From NCBI GenBank assembly GCA_029204225.1, contig CM055092.1:20316036-20380035 (forward strand): 64,000 bases of DNA. Reading direction: 5' to 3'. The stretch comes from Diphasiastrum complanatum. Its lineage: Eukaryota > Streptophyta > Lycopodiopsida > Lycopodiales > Lycopodiaceae. The translations under genes and the position numbers were made by a program. Position 1 is the stretch's first letter. The number at the start of each line of letters is the position of its first letter. This document shows positions 30,841 through 44,149 of this stretch, piece by piece. The notes below the pieces were generated by a model. That model was not told the origin of the DNA and ran no database searches. It was given only the letters and a program-made list of their open reading frames with translations.

Positions 30841-32011
30841 TTAGTCTTCACTATCTTCTCCCTCATCGTTGTCCGAAGCCGAATCTTGTCCTTTGTCTTC
30901 GCCTTCGTCCCCTTCATCTTCATTCCCTTCTTCTCCTTGGTTTTCTCTCATACTTTCTTCCACAAAGGAGGTGGATGCCCTCTACATACACATTCACAAA
31001 ACAAATTAATAATTATTAGCCAAACACATGTCATAAAATTGAAATGAGATAAAAATTGTGTTTAAAAAGTAAGAGAAATACAAATTGTGTATAAAAAGTA
31101 AGAGAAATATAAATTATGTAGCAAAAATTTACCCTTGGATGTACGCCTTGTGCCTCAAGATGATCAATCAAGGCACTATAGCCATGGCAATATCCAATAT
31201 TGTACTCGACATTTGTATACTTACGCCCATAATCTTCAATCTACATCAACACAAATCGATGATTAGGAAAAAACAAAAAAAATATTGATAAACATTAAAC
31301 ATATGAAATGCAATTAGCTAAAAGAAAATTGCTTACAAATTGGGCATGCATATTGGCCTTGCCTCCCGATCCAAGGTGAAATTGGCCTAAAAGATTAAGC
31401 CTTGATTTTGTTGCCTCTCTTTGTTGCTTAAAGTGCTCGGGATTAGGATGCTTGGATTCATAAACAACTTTTTCCCAATCTTTTTTAGATGCCCATCCCG
31501 GCCTCTTCTTGCCTTTACTACATAATCGTCTTAATGATTGGCGCTTATGATGAATATGCGTACACATACTCGTCTTCGCCCATTTGTCATTAAATCAATT
31601 TGGTTGTGGAAACTCACAGTACAATATATCAAGTATCTTGTCTTTGTCCCCTTGTTCTTGTTGCTCCCAAGGGTTAAACAAATCGTGACCAAAGTATTTA
31701 AGGGTAAGGTTGTGCAATCTATTGATGACGACCTTACCCCTAATGTCCATGATGATGGAACCATCCTCATCAAGGTCATAGAAAAAATTTGTGGATTTTT
31801 CTGACAGCATGTTCGTCGAAACGAATCCACGATCTTGTTGATCGGATTCTCCTTTGAAAAGACAAAGGGCTTTCATCCTTTGCCTTTCCTCGGGAGATAG
31901 CATAGTATAAAAATCTCGCACTCGATTGGAATCCGATCCTGAGGCTTGTCCTCTTCCACCGGAAAAGGATCTTGGCCTCCTCCTTGATGCTTTGCTACCA
32001 CTAGTAGACAT
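30841..32011 (-). pseudogene. CACTA tnpA-like protein (plant Transposase_24 type), one stop
   Basis: tnpA-class proteins bind subterminal repeats of CACTA elements and assist excision. Three exons join in phase with GT...AG introns: 32011-31337, 31240-31133 and 30981-30841, giving about 307 codons. The start (MSTSGSKASRRRPR) is basic. The middle holds the pattern typical of plant En/Spm transposase proteins (WASKKDWEKVVYES, then EATKSRLNLLGQFHLGSGGK). The last exon is a strongly acidic tail. The only lesion I see is a TGA at 31595-31597 (codon 139), where readings of relatives would suggest Trp. The 5' leader contains long CT tracts and the upstream region carries the TGCCACGC repeats. It is divergent from the tnpD gene at 36530-41362. 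Confidence 0.75.
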
Positions 32012-32078
32012 GACTATTGAGAGAAAGATATGAAGTTGTGAAAAGAACTTGGAAAGATATCAAATGTGAAAAATGAAA

Positions 32079-32220
<142 letters not shown>

Positions 32221-32318
32221 TGTGAGAGAGTGAAAAAGAAAAGCAAACTTTTAAATGTGTGAAAAATGAAAAGGAGGTGTGAAAGAGAAAGAGAGATTGG
32301 AAATTGGAGAGTGAAAGA

Positions 32319-32459
<141 letters not shown>

Positions 32460-32659
32460 TGGAGAGATTGAGAAAAGAGTGGAGAGGAGTGAAAAGAAAT
32501 GAAAGATTGAGAGTGAGAGATTGAGAGAGAGAGAGAAATGAGAGATTGAAAGCTTGAGAGTGAGAGCTTGAGAGTGAGAGCTTGAGAGCCTCAAGAAATC
32601 CACAAGAAAGCATGGAGAAATAATGAATGAGGGCCTTTATATTCATTTTCTAGATTTCA

Positions 32660-32720
32660 AGTGTCGCGTGGCTCTGCCACGCATTTTTTGGCCATGCGTG
32701 GCAGTGCCACACAATTTTTT
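32660..32720. repeat. TGCCACGC palindromic repeats upstream of tnpA
   Basis: GCGTGGCTCTGCCACGC followed by GCGTGGCAGTGCCACAC, the same unit as at both ends of the CACTA region. The location just upstream of the tnpA leader suggests either a tnpA-regulated promoter or an element end here. Confidence 0.7.
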
Positions 32721-33186
32721 TTTGCATGGAAATCCGTGATTATGGCTTGGAATGTGTCATATGGTGAGTGGTTTGTCAAAATGACAAATTATGGAACTAA
32801 AAAAATGATTTGACTCTAATTTATAAATATTTTTTGAGGAAAAGGCATGTGGGTGATATGACATATTTTTAAGCATGAATTTTTAAGGACAAAAGCATGT
32901 GATTGATATGACATATTTTGAGTACAAGAGGACCATGTTTTTTTTGAAGATTTTTTGAAAAGGACAAATGAGTATTAATTGTATTTTGATTTGATATAAG
33001 ACAAGTAGATGACTTGATATGGTTGGTACAAAATGACCATGTGTTTAAGAGAATTTTGTGATTTAAAAAAAATGACAAATGTAAATATGTGGTTTGATGG
33101 CACATATAAGTTGTGGACATTATTTAGTTTATAAAGTATGAATTCATTTGTTATATATGTGTCCCTTAGAAACCCTTTCCGACCCT

Positions 33187-33490
33187 TATCTCATGTGATA
33201 TGAGCTATCTCAGTATACTAGACTTGGGATTGGTTGAGTCTGATCACTTGATGAGCTGTGTCGAGTGATAAGCAACAAAACCATGCATAGACATAAAATT
33301 TAAGTCGTCACGTGTAATAGGGGTTTGACAAGGTGTTGAACTTGAGTTGTCTTAATATATTACTTGTTGAGTCTAGTCACTTGATAGAGCCATGTCAAGT
33401 AATAAGCAAGAAAATCATATGTTAGGTAGCAAATTTTGACTTTCTAGAGTGATAGAGGCATCAAAATGGGGCTATTTACATTGATAGACA
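33187..33490 (+). repeat. Dispersed direct repeat, copy 1
   Basis: About 304 bp closely matching 34501-34803 in the same orientation. It contains modules built on 'cacttgatgagc...tcgagtgataagcaac', which also recur in degraded form at 35600-36190. Confidence 0.85.
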
Positions 33491-33734
33491 TATTTATATA
33501 TGTGTCCCTTGGAAACCCTTTCTGACCCTTTTGGGTCAGAACGTACTGGGTCGGAACGTTCTTTAAAAATAAAAAAACATGTGTTAAGCTGGGCGCAATC
33601 TTCCTTCTTCTTTTTTGTAATACACCGAGGGACGCTAGATATACTACTACTTCGATGAAGTATGGTACCAATGAGCTAATAGATTTTGAGGAACATGGTT
33701 GCGTGCTGTGCGGTTAAAGCCAGTTGAAGGAAGA

Positions 33735-34147
33735 TTAAGGATAGAAGAGATCTAAAATCTTTGTGGGTTGAATCTGAGGAGGGATTGGGGGTGGGTTTTT
33801 TTTGTGAAGGGATTGTTGATGGATGGAGATGAGAGCAATTGACAAGAGCACAGGGGAATGTGGTGGGGTGTTTTTGGATTTTGTGTTGAGTGGATGGAAA
33901 GGAAATAACTTGGCGGACGTTGTTAGATGATTGCTAGCGTTGAGGAATGGATCAAACATCTTTGTTTGTGAAATCCTTGGCTGTGGTCTTCTGCAGAGGT
34001 GCTACCAGCAATGCTAACATGATCGCCATGACTAATTGATTGTATCACAGTTGAATTTGATTTCAGAAGATCATTGAGACCGTAGAATGGGTTTTTCTTG
34101 AGATGGTGATAGGGGACAAGAAAAAATTGAGCATTTGCAATGTCCAT
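33735..34147 (-). other. Two unrecognised minus-strand frames between repeats
   Basis: Frames 34147-33923 (MDIANAQFFLVPYHH) and 33959-33735 overlap in different phases. They have a mixed composition unlike simple repeats, but no domain I can name. They could be remnants of a captured gene. Confidence 0.25.
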
Positions 34148-34500
34148 ATGTTGAAGTGCTCATGCTTCTATATTAGATCTCTGCTGCCCTAATCTCTTCT
34201 TAAAATAAAACTATTGCTCTCTTGTCCTTCCAAGCAGCAAACTAATCATCCTGCCCAAGGACTAGATTCAATCTATCAGGGGCCAAAATTGATTGTTCCA
34301 AATCAGAGATTGACCAAGTTCAGCCACTCGATCTTCTATGTCAAGTGATAAGGACCAAGATCTTGTATTGGACATTAGTGGAATCGACTTTAATCTATTT
34401 CATGAGCACACAATTTCTTGAATTTGGTCACTTTATGAGAAACCTTTAGTGATATGCACCAAAAGTGAGCTATTCTAATATATACACATCACATTTTAGT

Positions 34501-34803
34501 TATCTCATGTGATACGAGCTATCTTAGTATATTAGACTTGGGATTGGTTGAGTCTGATCACTTGATGAGCCGTGTCGAGTGATAAGCAACAAAACCACGC
34601 ATAGACATAAAATTTAAGTCATCACGTGTAATAGGGGTTTGACAAGGGGTTGAACTTGAGTTGTCTTAATATATTACTTTTGAGTCTAGTCACTTGATAG
34701 AGCCATGTCAAGTAATAAGCAACAAAATCATATGTTAGGTAGCAAATTTTGACTTTCTCGAGTGACAGAGACACCAAAATGGGGCTATTTACATTGATAG
34801 ACA
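34501..34803 (+). repeat. Dispersed direct repeat, copy 2
   Basis: Matches 33187-33490 with scattered changes; the offset is 1314 bp. Spurious frames on the minus strand are repeated in both copies. Confidence 0.85.
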
Positions 34804-35040
34804 CCAAGATTGAGCTATCTGATGTGATGTTGGTCAAAGAACAATGATGAGTAATCAGGACCAAAATTGAGCTATCTCACATGTAAGCACAACATTCAAA
34901 GTTACACAAATGTCATAAACTCGTAATTACTCTAACTTGATCACTCAATGCCTTATCTCAAGTGATAGACAATAATTTTGAGCTATATCGCATGATAGGG
35001 GTCAATTCCATTGATAAGCGATAAAAAACAATCAATTTAA

Positions 35041-35592
35041 ATGTATTGCATGATGGAAGTCCAAGAAGAAAATCCAAAGCATGGCAAAAGTGATGATGAT
35101 CATGAATTAAGCTCTAAAGGAAAGAAGAAAGACAAAGCCAAACAAAAGTGCTTCTTTTGTGGAAGGCACTTTGCATCCCAGTGCTACAAAAAGAAGAATG
35201 CACATGAGAGTAAGCAAGACAACCTTACCATTGAGAATTATGAGGATGAAGTTGATTCATTCTTGATGGCATCTACACCAACAAGCAAGAGCTACTCCAA
35301 TGACACATGGTGGATTGAGAGTGAGGCTAGTCTTGGATCTCTTTAAGTCTTGGATTCTCTAAAAGATTGGATATAGAAAATGTACTCTATGTTTCTAATC
35401 TTACTAGGAGCTTGCTTGGTGTTGGACTAATGGATAGTGGTTTAGATGTTCATTTTAAGGAAGGTGTTTGCTCTATTATGATACTTGCATTGTAAACGGA
35501 TTTAAGCAAAGGAGACTATTCTCAAAGGCTCGCAAGCAACCATTTGCTAACTCTTCTACTAGATCTCCTAAGTCATTAGATCTCATGCATAG
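35041..35592 (+). pseudogene. Copia gag zinc-knuckle to protease relic
   Basis: Plus-strand reading with CFFCGRHFASQC, a zinc knuckle that has lost residues between its Cys pairs, then DEVDSFLMASTPTS and WWIESEASL, a degraded protease start in which the catalytic Asp is Glu. Frame-shifted pieces NVLYVSNLTRSLLGVG and the integrase-approach motif KSLDLMHS end near 35592. Everything else of the element is gone. Related to E4 in the zinc-knuckle region. Confidence 0.75.
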
Positions 35593-36190
35593 TAGATTTG
35601 AAACTAGTTGAGTCTAATCTCTTGATCAGCCATGTCGAGTGATCAGCATCAAAACCACATGTTAGGCATCAAATTTGAACTATTCCAAGTGATAGGTACC
35701 AAATTCAAGCTATTTCAAGGTCTTGAAGTCGCTATTCTATTGGTTTCGTCAATCAATAGATAAAGGCCAAAAACACAACTATCTTTGATGGTAGATAGCA
35801 AATTTGAGCTATCTGTTGTGATGGGGATCAAATGTCAACCTTAATTGGTGCAACAAAATATACTAGATTTGAAACTAGTTGATTCTAATAACTTGATGAG
35901 CCATGTTGGGTGATAAGAAAAAAAATTACACATTGGGCAACAAATTTTGGCATTCCCAAACGATAGGCAACAAATTTAATCTATTTGAATGAAATCCCTC
36001 AAAGTTGATCACTCTATGAGGAGCCTCAGGTGAGAAGTGCCAAAATGAGACTTTTTACATTGATAGACATCAAGCTGTTTGAGCTATCTCATGTGATGCT
36101 GGTTAATTATGATTATTCAATGGGCTATGTCAAGTGATAGGGACCAAAATAGAGTTGTTTCACATGTAAGTAACAAATTCAAGTTACTTG
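35593..36190. repeat. Degenerate module array
   Basis: Repeated but diverged modules ('gagtctaatc..cttgat.agcca', 'gataggcaacaaatt', 'gagctatctcatgtgatg') related to the 33187/34501 repeats. No coding content seen. Module spacing is irregular. Confidence 0.5.
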
Positions 36191-36529
36191 ATTTTTCCAA
36201 ACTCGGGATTTTGAAGATTTTGATGATTTTAAAAAAATGACAAATATGTATTAATTACTACTTATTTTTCCAAATAGTTAATAGAAATTACACTTCTATT
36301 TCATAGTTTGCTTGAATCTGCTTCTTTTCTTCATGAATTAGACAATGTCATATTCGTTCAAGCAACTTGACATTGGTAAGGTATCTAAATGTTTTAGTGA
36401 TAAAGATATTTGTGGATCTTGTTAAATTTGTGTGTACATATCAATTTTAACTGTATATTTTGACAAGTGTATTTTGTCAATATCATTAACATTCTTGTTA
36501 AAAAATTGCAGATAAAATTTAATCGTTCA

Positions 36530-39500
36530 TTAGCGAATGTGTCTTCTCCTGAGGAAATGTCTCAAAACAGGTATATTTATTAAATGTACAATAGATATTA
36601 TGTACTTAACATTTGGATTTGCAGCATTGTGTGTTGAATATAACTTTTTTGTTTTTTTTTTCTACGATTGTTTAAAGCACGACGCCTCCACAAGATAGCA
36701 AAAAGTTTAAGAAGATGCAATATTATTACAAAATGAAATCACGAAAAAGAGCACAAATGCTTGAGCAAAGACTTAGTGGAATATCATCGTCATCAAGTTC
36801 GGGTGCCCAGCCTCAACCTAAATCGCAGGTACTATATAATTATTTGTTTAAAACTTAGGACTATATTTATACACATATAAAATAGCTTGTAACATAAAGC
36901 TAATCATTTTTGTAGTTGTAAAATGAATTTAGTATCAACAGAGGTACACTAAAAAGATATATTGCGAGTGCAAACAATACAAAGGATTGAAAATTTCGAG
37001 AAAGACGAATAATGGTGCAACATCTGTGGAAGTTTGGAAAGCACATTGAGGAGCCCGATGTGGATTTGGAGGTACATTTTGACAATTTAGTACTGTTCTT
37101 ATCATACACATATTTATAATTTTTTTGAAAAAAATAAAACTAATTCTTGTGTAATGTTTCACTCTTGCAGAATAATACATTGATGTCAATGTCTTATAAC
37201 ACGTAGATTGACAATCTTATCAACAAAATAAGAAATATCAATTTTGGACCATCTTTGGCATTAGACGAAGATCTTATTGATGATCATAATGATGTCACTA
37301 GTCACTACACAGCATGTCTTAATTTTAGTTTTAATTTTCATGAATGACAATCTTATATTTTAGTTGATAAATATGTTAATTTGTTTCCCATGTTTGAAGG
37401 ACTATGAATTGTCATCTAGCTCTAGTGACGATGACAACAGTCACTCCATATCCAAAACACAATTGGCATACGATGGGCTGCGCATAAATCAACTATCACG
37501 TCATGAGTGTATGGGATTGAAAGCCATGCTGAAAATAGATGAACAACAACATGCCAAAGCAAATCAGCCTCAATCTTTTTCTTCTTCTTCTTCATAATCA
37601 AGATCAAGTGCTGAAAATGATTTTTGCATTCAAGATGAAGTTGAAATCATGAACAACTTGATAAACAACATCTATGAGCATCATGATCTGGAAGAACGCA
37701 CTGAACATGATAGCGAAGGAAAAAATTGAGAGAAGAATCAAACACACCATTATATCTTGGAGCAAAGACATCTCGTTTGGCCGCTTCATTGCTTATATTG
37801 AACCTCCAAGCAAAATATAAATGCAGTGATACAAGTGTTACATCCTTATTTGGATAAATAAGATTGAGATTTTTTTTTAAGAATTTAATAGATGTGTTGT
37901 TCAAGTCAAATATTTTAGTTGGCTAAATGATCTTTTATTTTATATTATGAAAATTCATTTCATTATGTACAGGTTATTGCGCAAACTACTCCCAAAGGAA
38001 ACACTATGTTAGAGACAAGAGGTGAGGCATGAATAATGTTGAGTGCAATGGGAATGGACTATACATTGCATCATGCTTGTCCAAAAGATTGCATCTTATA
38101 TCGTGGTGAGTATCGAGAGTTAAAAGCTTGTCCTATATGCGATACTCCTCAATATCGAGATGACTTACAAGGGACCACTATCCCATGCAAGGTGTTACGA
38201 CACTTTCCAATAATCCCACTATTGCAACGATTGTTTCGTTGCAAGTCTCTTGCAAAACTTGTGAATTGGCATGCTAGTCATCGTTCGTTGGATGAGATCA
38301 TGAGAGTACCCTCAGACTCTCCTGCATGGAAACACATTGACAAAGAATATCCATGTTTCGCAAGTGAAACAAAAAATATAAGATTTGGACTTGCAACAGA
38401 CGGGGTTAACCCCTTTGGAAAAATGTCAAGCACGTGGTCTACTTGGCCAGTGGTGTTGGTCAACTATAACATTCCACCTTGGCTAAGCATCAAAAAAGGA
38501 CATCTCATGCTAGCACTTCTAATTCCTGGAAAACATAAAGTAAAAAATATGGATATCTACTTTGCACCATTGATTGAGGAACTAGAACTACTATGGAAGA
38601 GAGTCCAAGAATATGACATCTCACGTCCACTTCAAGACAAAACATTTTGGTTGCGTGCGATGTTAATGTGGACTATGCATGACTATCCAGGATTGGGCGA
38701 TTGTTCAGGTGACTATAAAATGAAATCATTTGTAATGTTTGTATGTTTATTTTTTATGCATGCAATATTTATGCTATAAAAGCATTCTATTTATAACACG
38801 AATTGAATTTGATTCTTTTAGGTTTTACAACTTCTGGATCACGCGTGTTTCATTTGTGGACCAAATATTGATGCTCGCCACTCACATCATTTAAACAAAG
38901 TTGTGTATGAAAATCATCCATTTAGAAATGCTCATAGAAGAGGCTTTGGAGGAAGATCAGAAACAAGAATGCCTCCAAAGAGAATGTCCGTGGCAGATTG
39001 GCACAAACTTTGGATTGAATCCGAGACTAAGCCAATCAATGGTATGAAAAGACTATCCATCTTTCATTGTTTATCATATTGGAATAACCTTTTGATCAAT
39101 CACTTGCTTGATCCAATGCACATATTCAAAAATGTGGGTGAATCAATATGGAAACACTTGGTGGGCGACAAAGACAGTATTTCTGCCAGGCATGATCTAC
39201 AAGAATCAAAAACAAAAAAAGAGTATTGGCCAAAATTATGTACTGATGGAAATACCTATAGTATTCTAAGAGCCCCTTGGATTCTTACGAAAGAAGAGTA
39301 TAAGTACATACAGGTCAATTATTTGCGAGATGAGAACACCAACGGGTTTTGCTCATTCACTACGAACATCATTCACAGTTGAAGGAAAACTCCACGGTCT
39401 AAAATCTCACGATTGGTTGAAGATGGTCGAGTACATATTTCCAATGTGCATTCGTGGCTGTCTAACTGATCAACTTCATGATGCCATTCAAAAATTAGCA

Positions 39501-41362
39501 TCCGTTGTCAGGTACTTAATTTTTTTTGTTTACATCGATATCTTATGAAATTTCGTGTTTTTTTTTCTAATACAAGTTTGATAAAATAATATGAACGTAC
39601 TAAAATCTAGTTATACTACAAACATGATGTAGATGGATGTGTGGTAAGGAGATTCGTGAGATAGACGTGCAAACAAAGCAAGAAGATATGGTGGAGGCTG
39701 TATGTATGCTTGAGAGGGATTTTCCAACTTCTATCCTAGACATACAGGTGCATCTGCTTGTGCACTTGGTCCAAGAAGTTGGTATTGCCGGTCATGTGCA
39801 CTCAAGGTATAATACACTTGAATTTGATTTTAGTAGTTTGAATAAATGTAGTGTGATTCTTTCAAATTATAAATAACAGAATGTTCTCATTGATGTGTTA
39901 AAAATTTATGTAGGTGGATGTTTTTCTTGGAGAGATTCATGAAAGTGTTGAAAGATTTTGTGTGTCAGGTTAGTGCTAGAATATCTATTTTATGTTACCA
40001 AAGTTTTGTTTCAAATAGATCCATCTGCTCCACGACTATGGCATGATGAGGAAAGCAATGAGGTGAAAGGTGAAAAACCTCAAGGTATGGGTAGTCTTAA
40101 CAAAATGACACCTAGTTTGAGAGAAAAAATTTTAACCTTCATGCTATATAATTCAGGAGTAATGGATAAATGGTTGGAATTATATGAAGAAGAAAAAAAA
40201 AAGGGTATTGACTAGAAATCGACACCGACGCAATAGGCGTAGAGGTCAAGCTACACCTTCACATGATCTTGAGCTATTGCCCAACCAATGCACTATAGAC
40301 TGGATGGTTGATACACTCCAACAAGCAAGATCAAAGGGACAATTCATATCTGACACAAAATGGGAATTTGCAAGAGGATGTGATTGGAAGGTTTGTCTAT
40401 AACTCTATTTTTTTTAAGTGAACAATTTTAATTTGTACGATGATTGATTATTGTTTTAGTTATAATTAGCATGTGACAGTATCGAAAGTATAGTGCAATG
40501 TGGGCATATGGTCGTCATCATCGCATTGAATCAATTGATATGAAACGACGAACTTTTGATTATGGTGTGATGGCATCCTTCCATCAAGAAAGTCAGAGTA
40601 GTGCTCGAGATCAAAGTCCAATTTTTTTCGAGAGCTTGAGTATGTAGGAACCATACATGCCATATATGAGGTGTGTTTTGGTGAAATGGGTAAATATTTG
40701 TTGTTTGACGTGAAATGGTTCAAAATCAACTATAGAGGATCAAATGCAACTGTAAAGAAAGATCGTAGTGGATTTTTTTGCTATCGATTCAATCAAGATA
40801 TTAAGCATGGACTTTTCAGACACATTGGTGTTGCCTCGTCATTGTGAACACCGGTGTGCATGAATTTCACATTTTTTCTTTTTGTCAATTGTGATCGATG
40901 TTATATTAATCATCTACACTACTTTTTCATTACATCTATTATTGTGAATTAAAATGTGAGCATAATAAATATCTAATCCTAACATTGCTAAATGTGCAGG
41001 TATTTTTTCAACCAGATCGACTAAACAAAGATTGGTGGTATGTTGTTCAAATTAAGCCATGCTCAAGACATGTATTCGAAAATGCATATGTTGAGAATGA
41101 AATGGAAGATCTAAATTTGGACAACACAAGTATATCTGATGAAGATGTACATATACCTTCGAGTTTTATAAATATTGAAAACCCGAGAATTGATTCTCAT
41201 GATTCCGACAACTCAGATGATGAAGAGGACAACAATGATTTTTTGCATGAGGACAATATTGAGAGAGGTTTTGATTTCGATAGTGATGATGAAAATCATC
41301 TTAGCGGAGATGAGTTGCAAGATGTATTGGCTGATGAATTTGAATCTTGCGATGATGAATAA
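36530..41362 (+). pseudogene. CACTA tnpD transposase (Transposase_21 type, DUF4216-like C-terminus), decayed
   Basis: tnpD-class proteins are thought to cut the element ends. The long, intron-rich reading includes N-terminal pieces (36530-37600, Ser-rich) and the family core at 37975-38779, with LLPKGNTM, a stop, then CPKDCILYRGEY, CPICDTPQY and FGLATDGVNPF. A further core exon at 38845-39382 has KVVYENHPFR and HLLDPMHIFKNVGESIWKHL. GKLHGLKSHDW follows at 39330-39548, then exons at 39630-39810 (FPTSILDIQVHLLVHL) and 39910-39970 (RWMFFLERFMKVLK), and PSAPRLWHDEE at 40020-40215. A DUF4216-like C-terminus (40470-41362) carries EYVGTIHAIYE and QVFFQPD and ends in an Asp/Glu-rich tail. Lesions include a TGA at 38033-38035 and frame breaks near 38840, 39330 and 40630. 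Several gaps have GT and AG borders and may be true introns. Confidence 0.82.
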
Positions 41363-41759
41363 AGTTTGTACATGTCACAATATAATTTTGTCATTAAATG
41401 ATCCATTGTGGTCAATATATATTGTTTTCAGATTAAAATTATTATATTTTTCTACGATGTTGCATTTTTAAATTCATTTCAAATGCATCTCACGATCACT
41501 TAGAATTAGAAAAATTTATCAATATTAATAGATGTGTGAACTTATTAAAAGATATATGTGTTGAATATTTATATATTATAATTAAAAAACATCTTCTTTG
41601 AGATAATAATACATTTTGCCACAATATTGTTCGACTAAGTATACACCTATTCAAAATATATAAAAAAATCTTATTTGCTTTTAAATTAATCATAAAGTTG
41701 TTGTTTATTAACTTAATATTCATAATAGATAAAAACAAGAAAAATTACAACAAACTTAT
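41363..41759. other. AT-rich 3' flank of tnpD
   Basis: No coding content seen; very AT-rich sequence leading into the right subterminal repeat cluster. Confidence 0.5.
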
Positions 41760-42240
41760 TTTGCCATGCGTGGCACTGCCACGCGTGGCAAATTTCCCAG
41801 TTTTTTTTCTAAGTATTGTGTTTTAATATAAATTTGCCACGCGTGGCAATTTTTTTGACAAATTTTGCCACGCGTGGCAATAAAAAAAACCATCGCTCTG
41901 GAATTTTCTCTGGAAATTTGCCACGCGTGGCAAATCAAAAAAATTTATGTCACATGAAAATTGGTTAAATAACAACCGTACGTGGCACTTCCACGTGTGG
42001 ATGTGCCACGTCGACATATTTTGGCGCTCAAATTTCAAGTTTTAGTTTAAAAAAAATTTGCGTGGCACTGCCACGCGCGCAGAATTAAAATTTTTTTGCC
42101 GGACCTCTCCTCCAGCCTGGAATTCATCGGCAGGGTCCTCAGAAAAGTTTAGCGTGGATATGCCACGCGTGGCAGTGCCACGCATAAGAAAAATGTCAAA
42201 ATTTCGGCTAAGTATCGGGTTCGCGTGGCAAAACACACGT
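41760..42240. repeat. Subterminal TGCCACGCGTGGCA repeats (right cluster)
   Basis: At least ten copies of GTGGCA/TGCCAC, many as the perfect 14-bp palindrome TGCCACGCGTGGCA (for example near 41777, 41837, 41867 and 41920) or as GCGTGGCACTGCCACGC (near 41767, 42060 and 42170). It lies 400-880 bp downstream of the tnpD stop, as expected of CACTA subterminal binding sites. Confidence 0.85.
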
Positions 42241-42250
42241 ATATGTAGTT

Positions 42251-43260
42251 GTGATTCAATGTTGTTTGATATGAATTTACTGCATTGCAATGTTGACTTG
42301 TGCATCTGCAAGCACACAATGTTCCTCCACAGCCCGTAAATGGGTCAACAGCCCCCCATGAATACTTGCAACACATCTCTACAATGAAATGCAAGAGATG
42401 AGGACTCTTCTCCATCCCTCCTTGTACTGACATGGACATGGCTGAATCAACTAGTCTCTCAACCATAGGGTAGTACCTTCAATTGGGTCTGTCACAAACA
42501 AATAATATGTACTCACCTCATCGACCAAGGCATCATCTAATTATAACAAGTGCACGTCAACTCGTTCCATGTGTTCCATTTGAAGAAGTGTTTTGGCTTG
42601 CGATCTTGTCAAAACTATGTTGTGTAATTAACTCGTCAACATGTGTATTAGCAATATTGTACTAGCAAATTTATAGATTCACAATTGAAAGCACCCACTC
42701 TTGCCACCTTTCAACGTGAAACATTCAATAAGCATAAGTATTGAACGATTAATGGTTCACAAGGGTCCCACTCAGTCAATAAAGATAACATCTATGTAAG
42801 GACAATAGGCCAAGGATATTTGGCCTCAAGGAGTTTCTTCCAGCCAAGTGAGCTTTCCAATTGAGGACTCTAGCCCGAAGGAATCTCCTCAAAGGACTCT
42901 CATCTTTGGAGGTCTAGCCACCATGGTGTTCTCTTGTGAACAACAAACAATGTGCTCAATAAGCTTTTATTGTGAAGCCTTTATCTTTGGATAGCTATCC
43001 ATTTGTTAAGAATTAAAAAAATCTATTAGAAAAGACCTTTCCCTGCATACAAGAACTGGTTATAAAACAAAGACTCCTCTAAATATGACCCAATCAAAAG
43101 TAAGTAATCAAACAAGTTTAGGGCAGACATTGTCTTGGCTCAGACTAGTAGGCATCAAAATAGTCCTTTTTACAAGTTATTGGAAGGACTTTAAAGCACC
43201 TAGACTCAAATTTTGCCCGTAGTTTTGTCTCTGGCTACAACTCGATCAGATTTTCCATGG
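42251..43260. other. No gene recognised
   Basis: Flank of the CACTA region. Short frames on both strands have no recognisable content. The stretch at 42780-43110 is less AT-rich, with 'ccaaggatatttggcctc'-like sequence, and might be part of a gypsy LTR, but no boundary is visible. Confidence 0.4.
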
Positions 43261-43380
43261 ACAAGTATCTACCTTAACAGAAAAGATAGAACAAGTATCG
43301 ACTTTAAGAGGAAAGATAGAACAAGTATCGACCTTAAGAGGAAGGATAGAACAAGTATTGACCTTAAGAGAAAAGATAAA
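43261..43380 (+). repeat. 30-bp tandem repeat, four units
   Basis: Four adjacent 30-bp units built on ACAAGTATCGACCTTAAGAG with a few changes. The length keeps reading phase and gives a repeated RKDRTSIDLK peptide within the frame 43213-43467, which has no other recognisable content. Confidence 0.9.
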
Positions 43381-44149
43381 ATCTTTTGGCATCCACTTCA
43401 AGATTTCAACTTTCAGTTATCAGATACCTCTCCTCCCTTGTGTTTAGCTATCGTGGCTCGGGAGTGAAGTTGTCAATGTTTGATCTTCAGTGTCTCTTTG
43501 GTTGGATGGTTTGGCTCCACAAATATCCTGTTAGCCCAAAAGGATCTTGATCATTAACATTTTAAAATTTGTGTGAGGTTTTTTCTTTTATGAAAAAAAG
43601 AACACTCAAATTAAAAGAAGCTTTGCAATTAGATGTGAAATGAATCTTTGTAGGTATTATTGAAGTTAGTAAACAATAACTCCAGTAGAAGTGATGAGGG
43701 TTAGTTCTGGCTATTTTCTTTTCACATTTTGAAGCTGACAAGATTAGTAATGACGAAACACTGTTAGTTCATGCAATAACGAGAATTTACTTAACATATG
43801 CAAGTTTATAAAATTCACTTAAGCCACCAAAATGGAGTGATCGCCCTTGACGAATCCATCAAGTTGACACTCCGGTGCTCTTCTAGTTGATGGCAATGGG
43901 AAATGGTCCATTTTGGTTGCAGCATTGAGCTCCCTAAGCTCTATACATATGTGAAAATTTTCATTTCTCCTTTGCCAAGTGATGAAAAGAATGAAGATAC
44001 TCTATATAATGAATAATCACCACATAATCAGTCGGGGACCATGGATAGCAGAAAAATTTTATTAGAAGGGATCAAGAAGTTGAATTATTAGGCATATTTG
44101 TAAATGCTTTCTAAGGATCCCATTCAAATAAAACCTTTTGTGTTTTTCC

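Noticed and set aside
41767-42180. CRISPR-like array of short repeats
   Set aside because: Palindromic units are irregularly spaced on both strands beside a CACTA transposase gene, as for subterminal repeats; there are no uniform spacers.
42200-42480. Right CACTA terminus ending in GTAGTG
   Set aside because: No reverse complement of the left terminus was found. GTAGTTGTG near 42246 is too poor a match to call.
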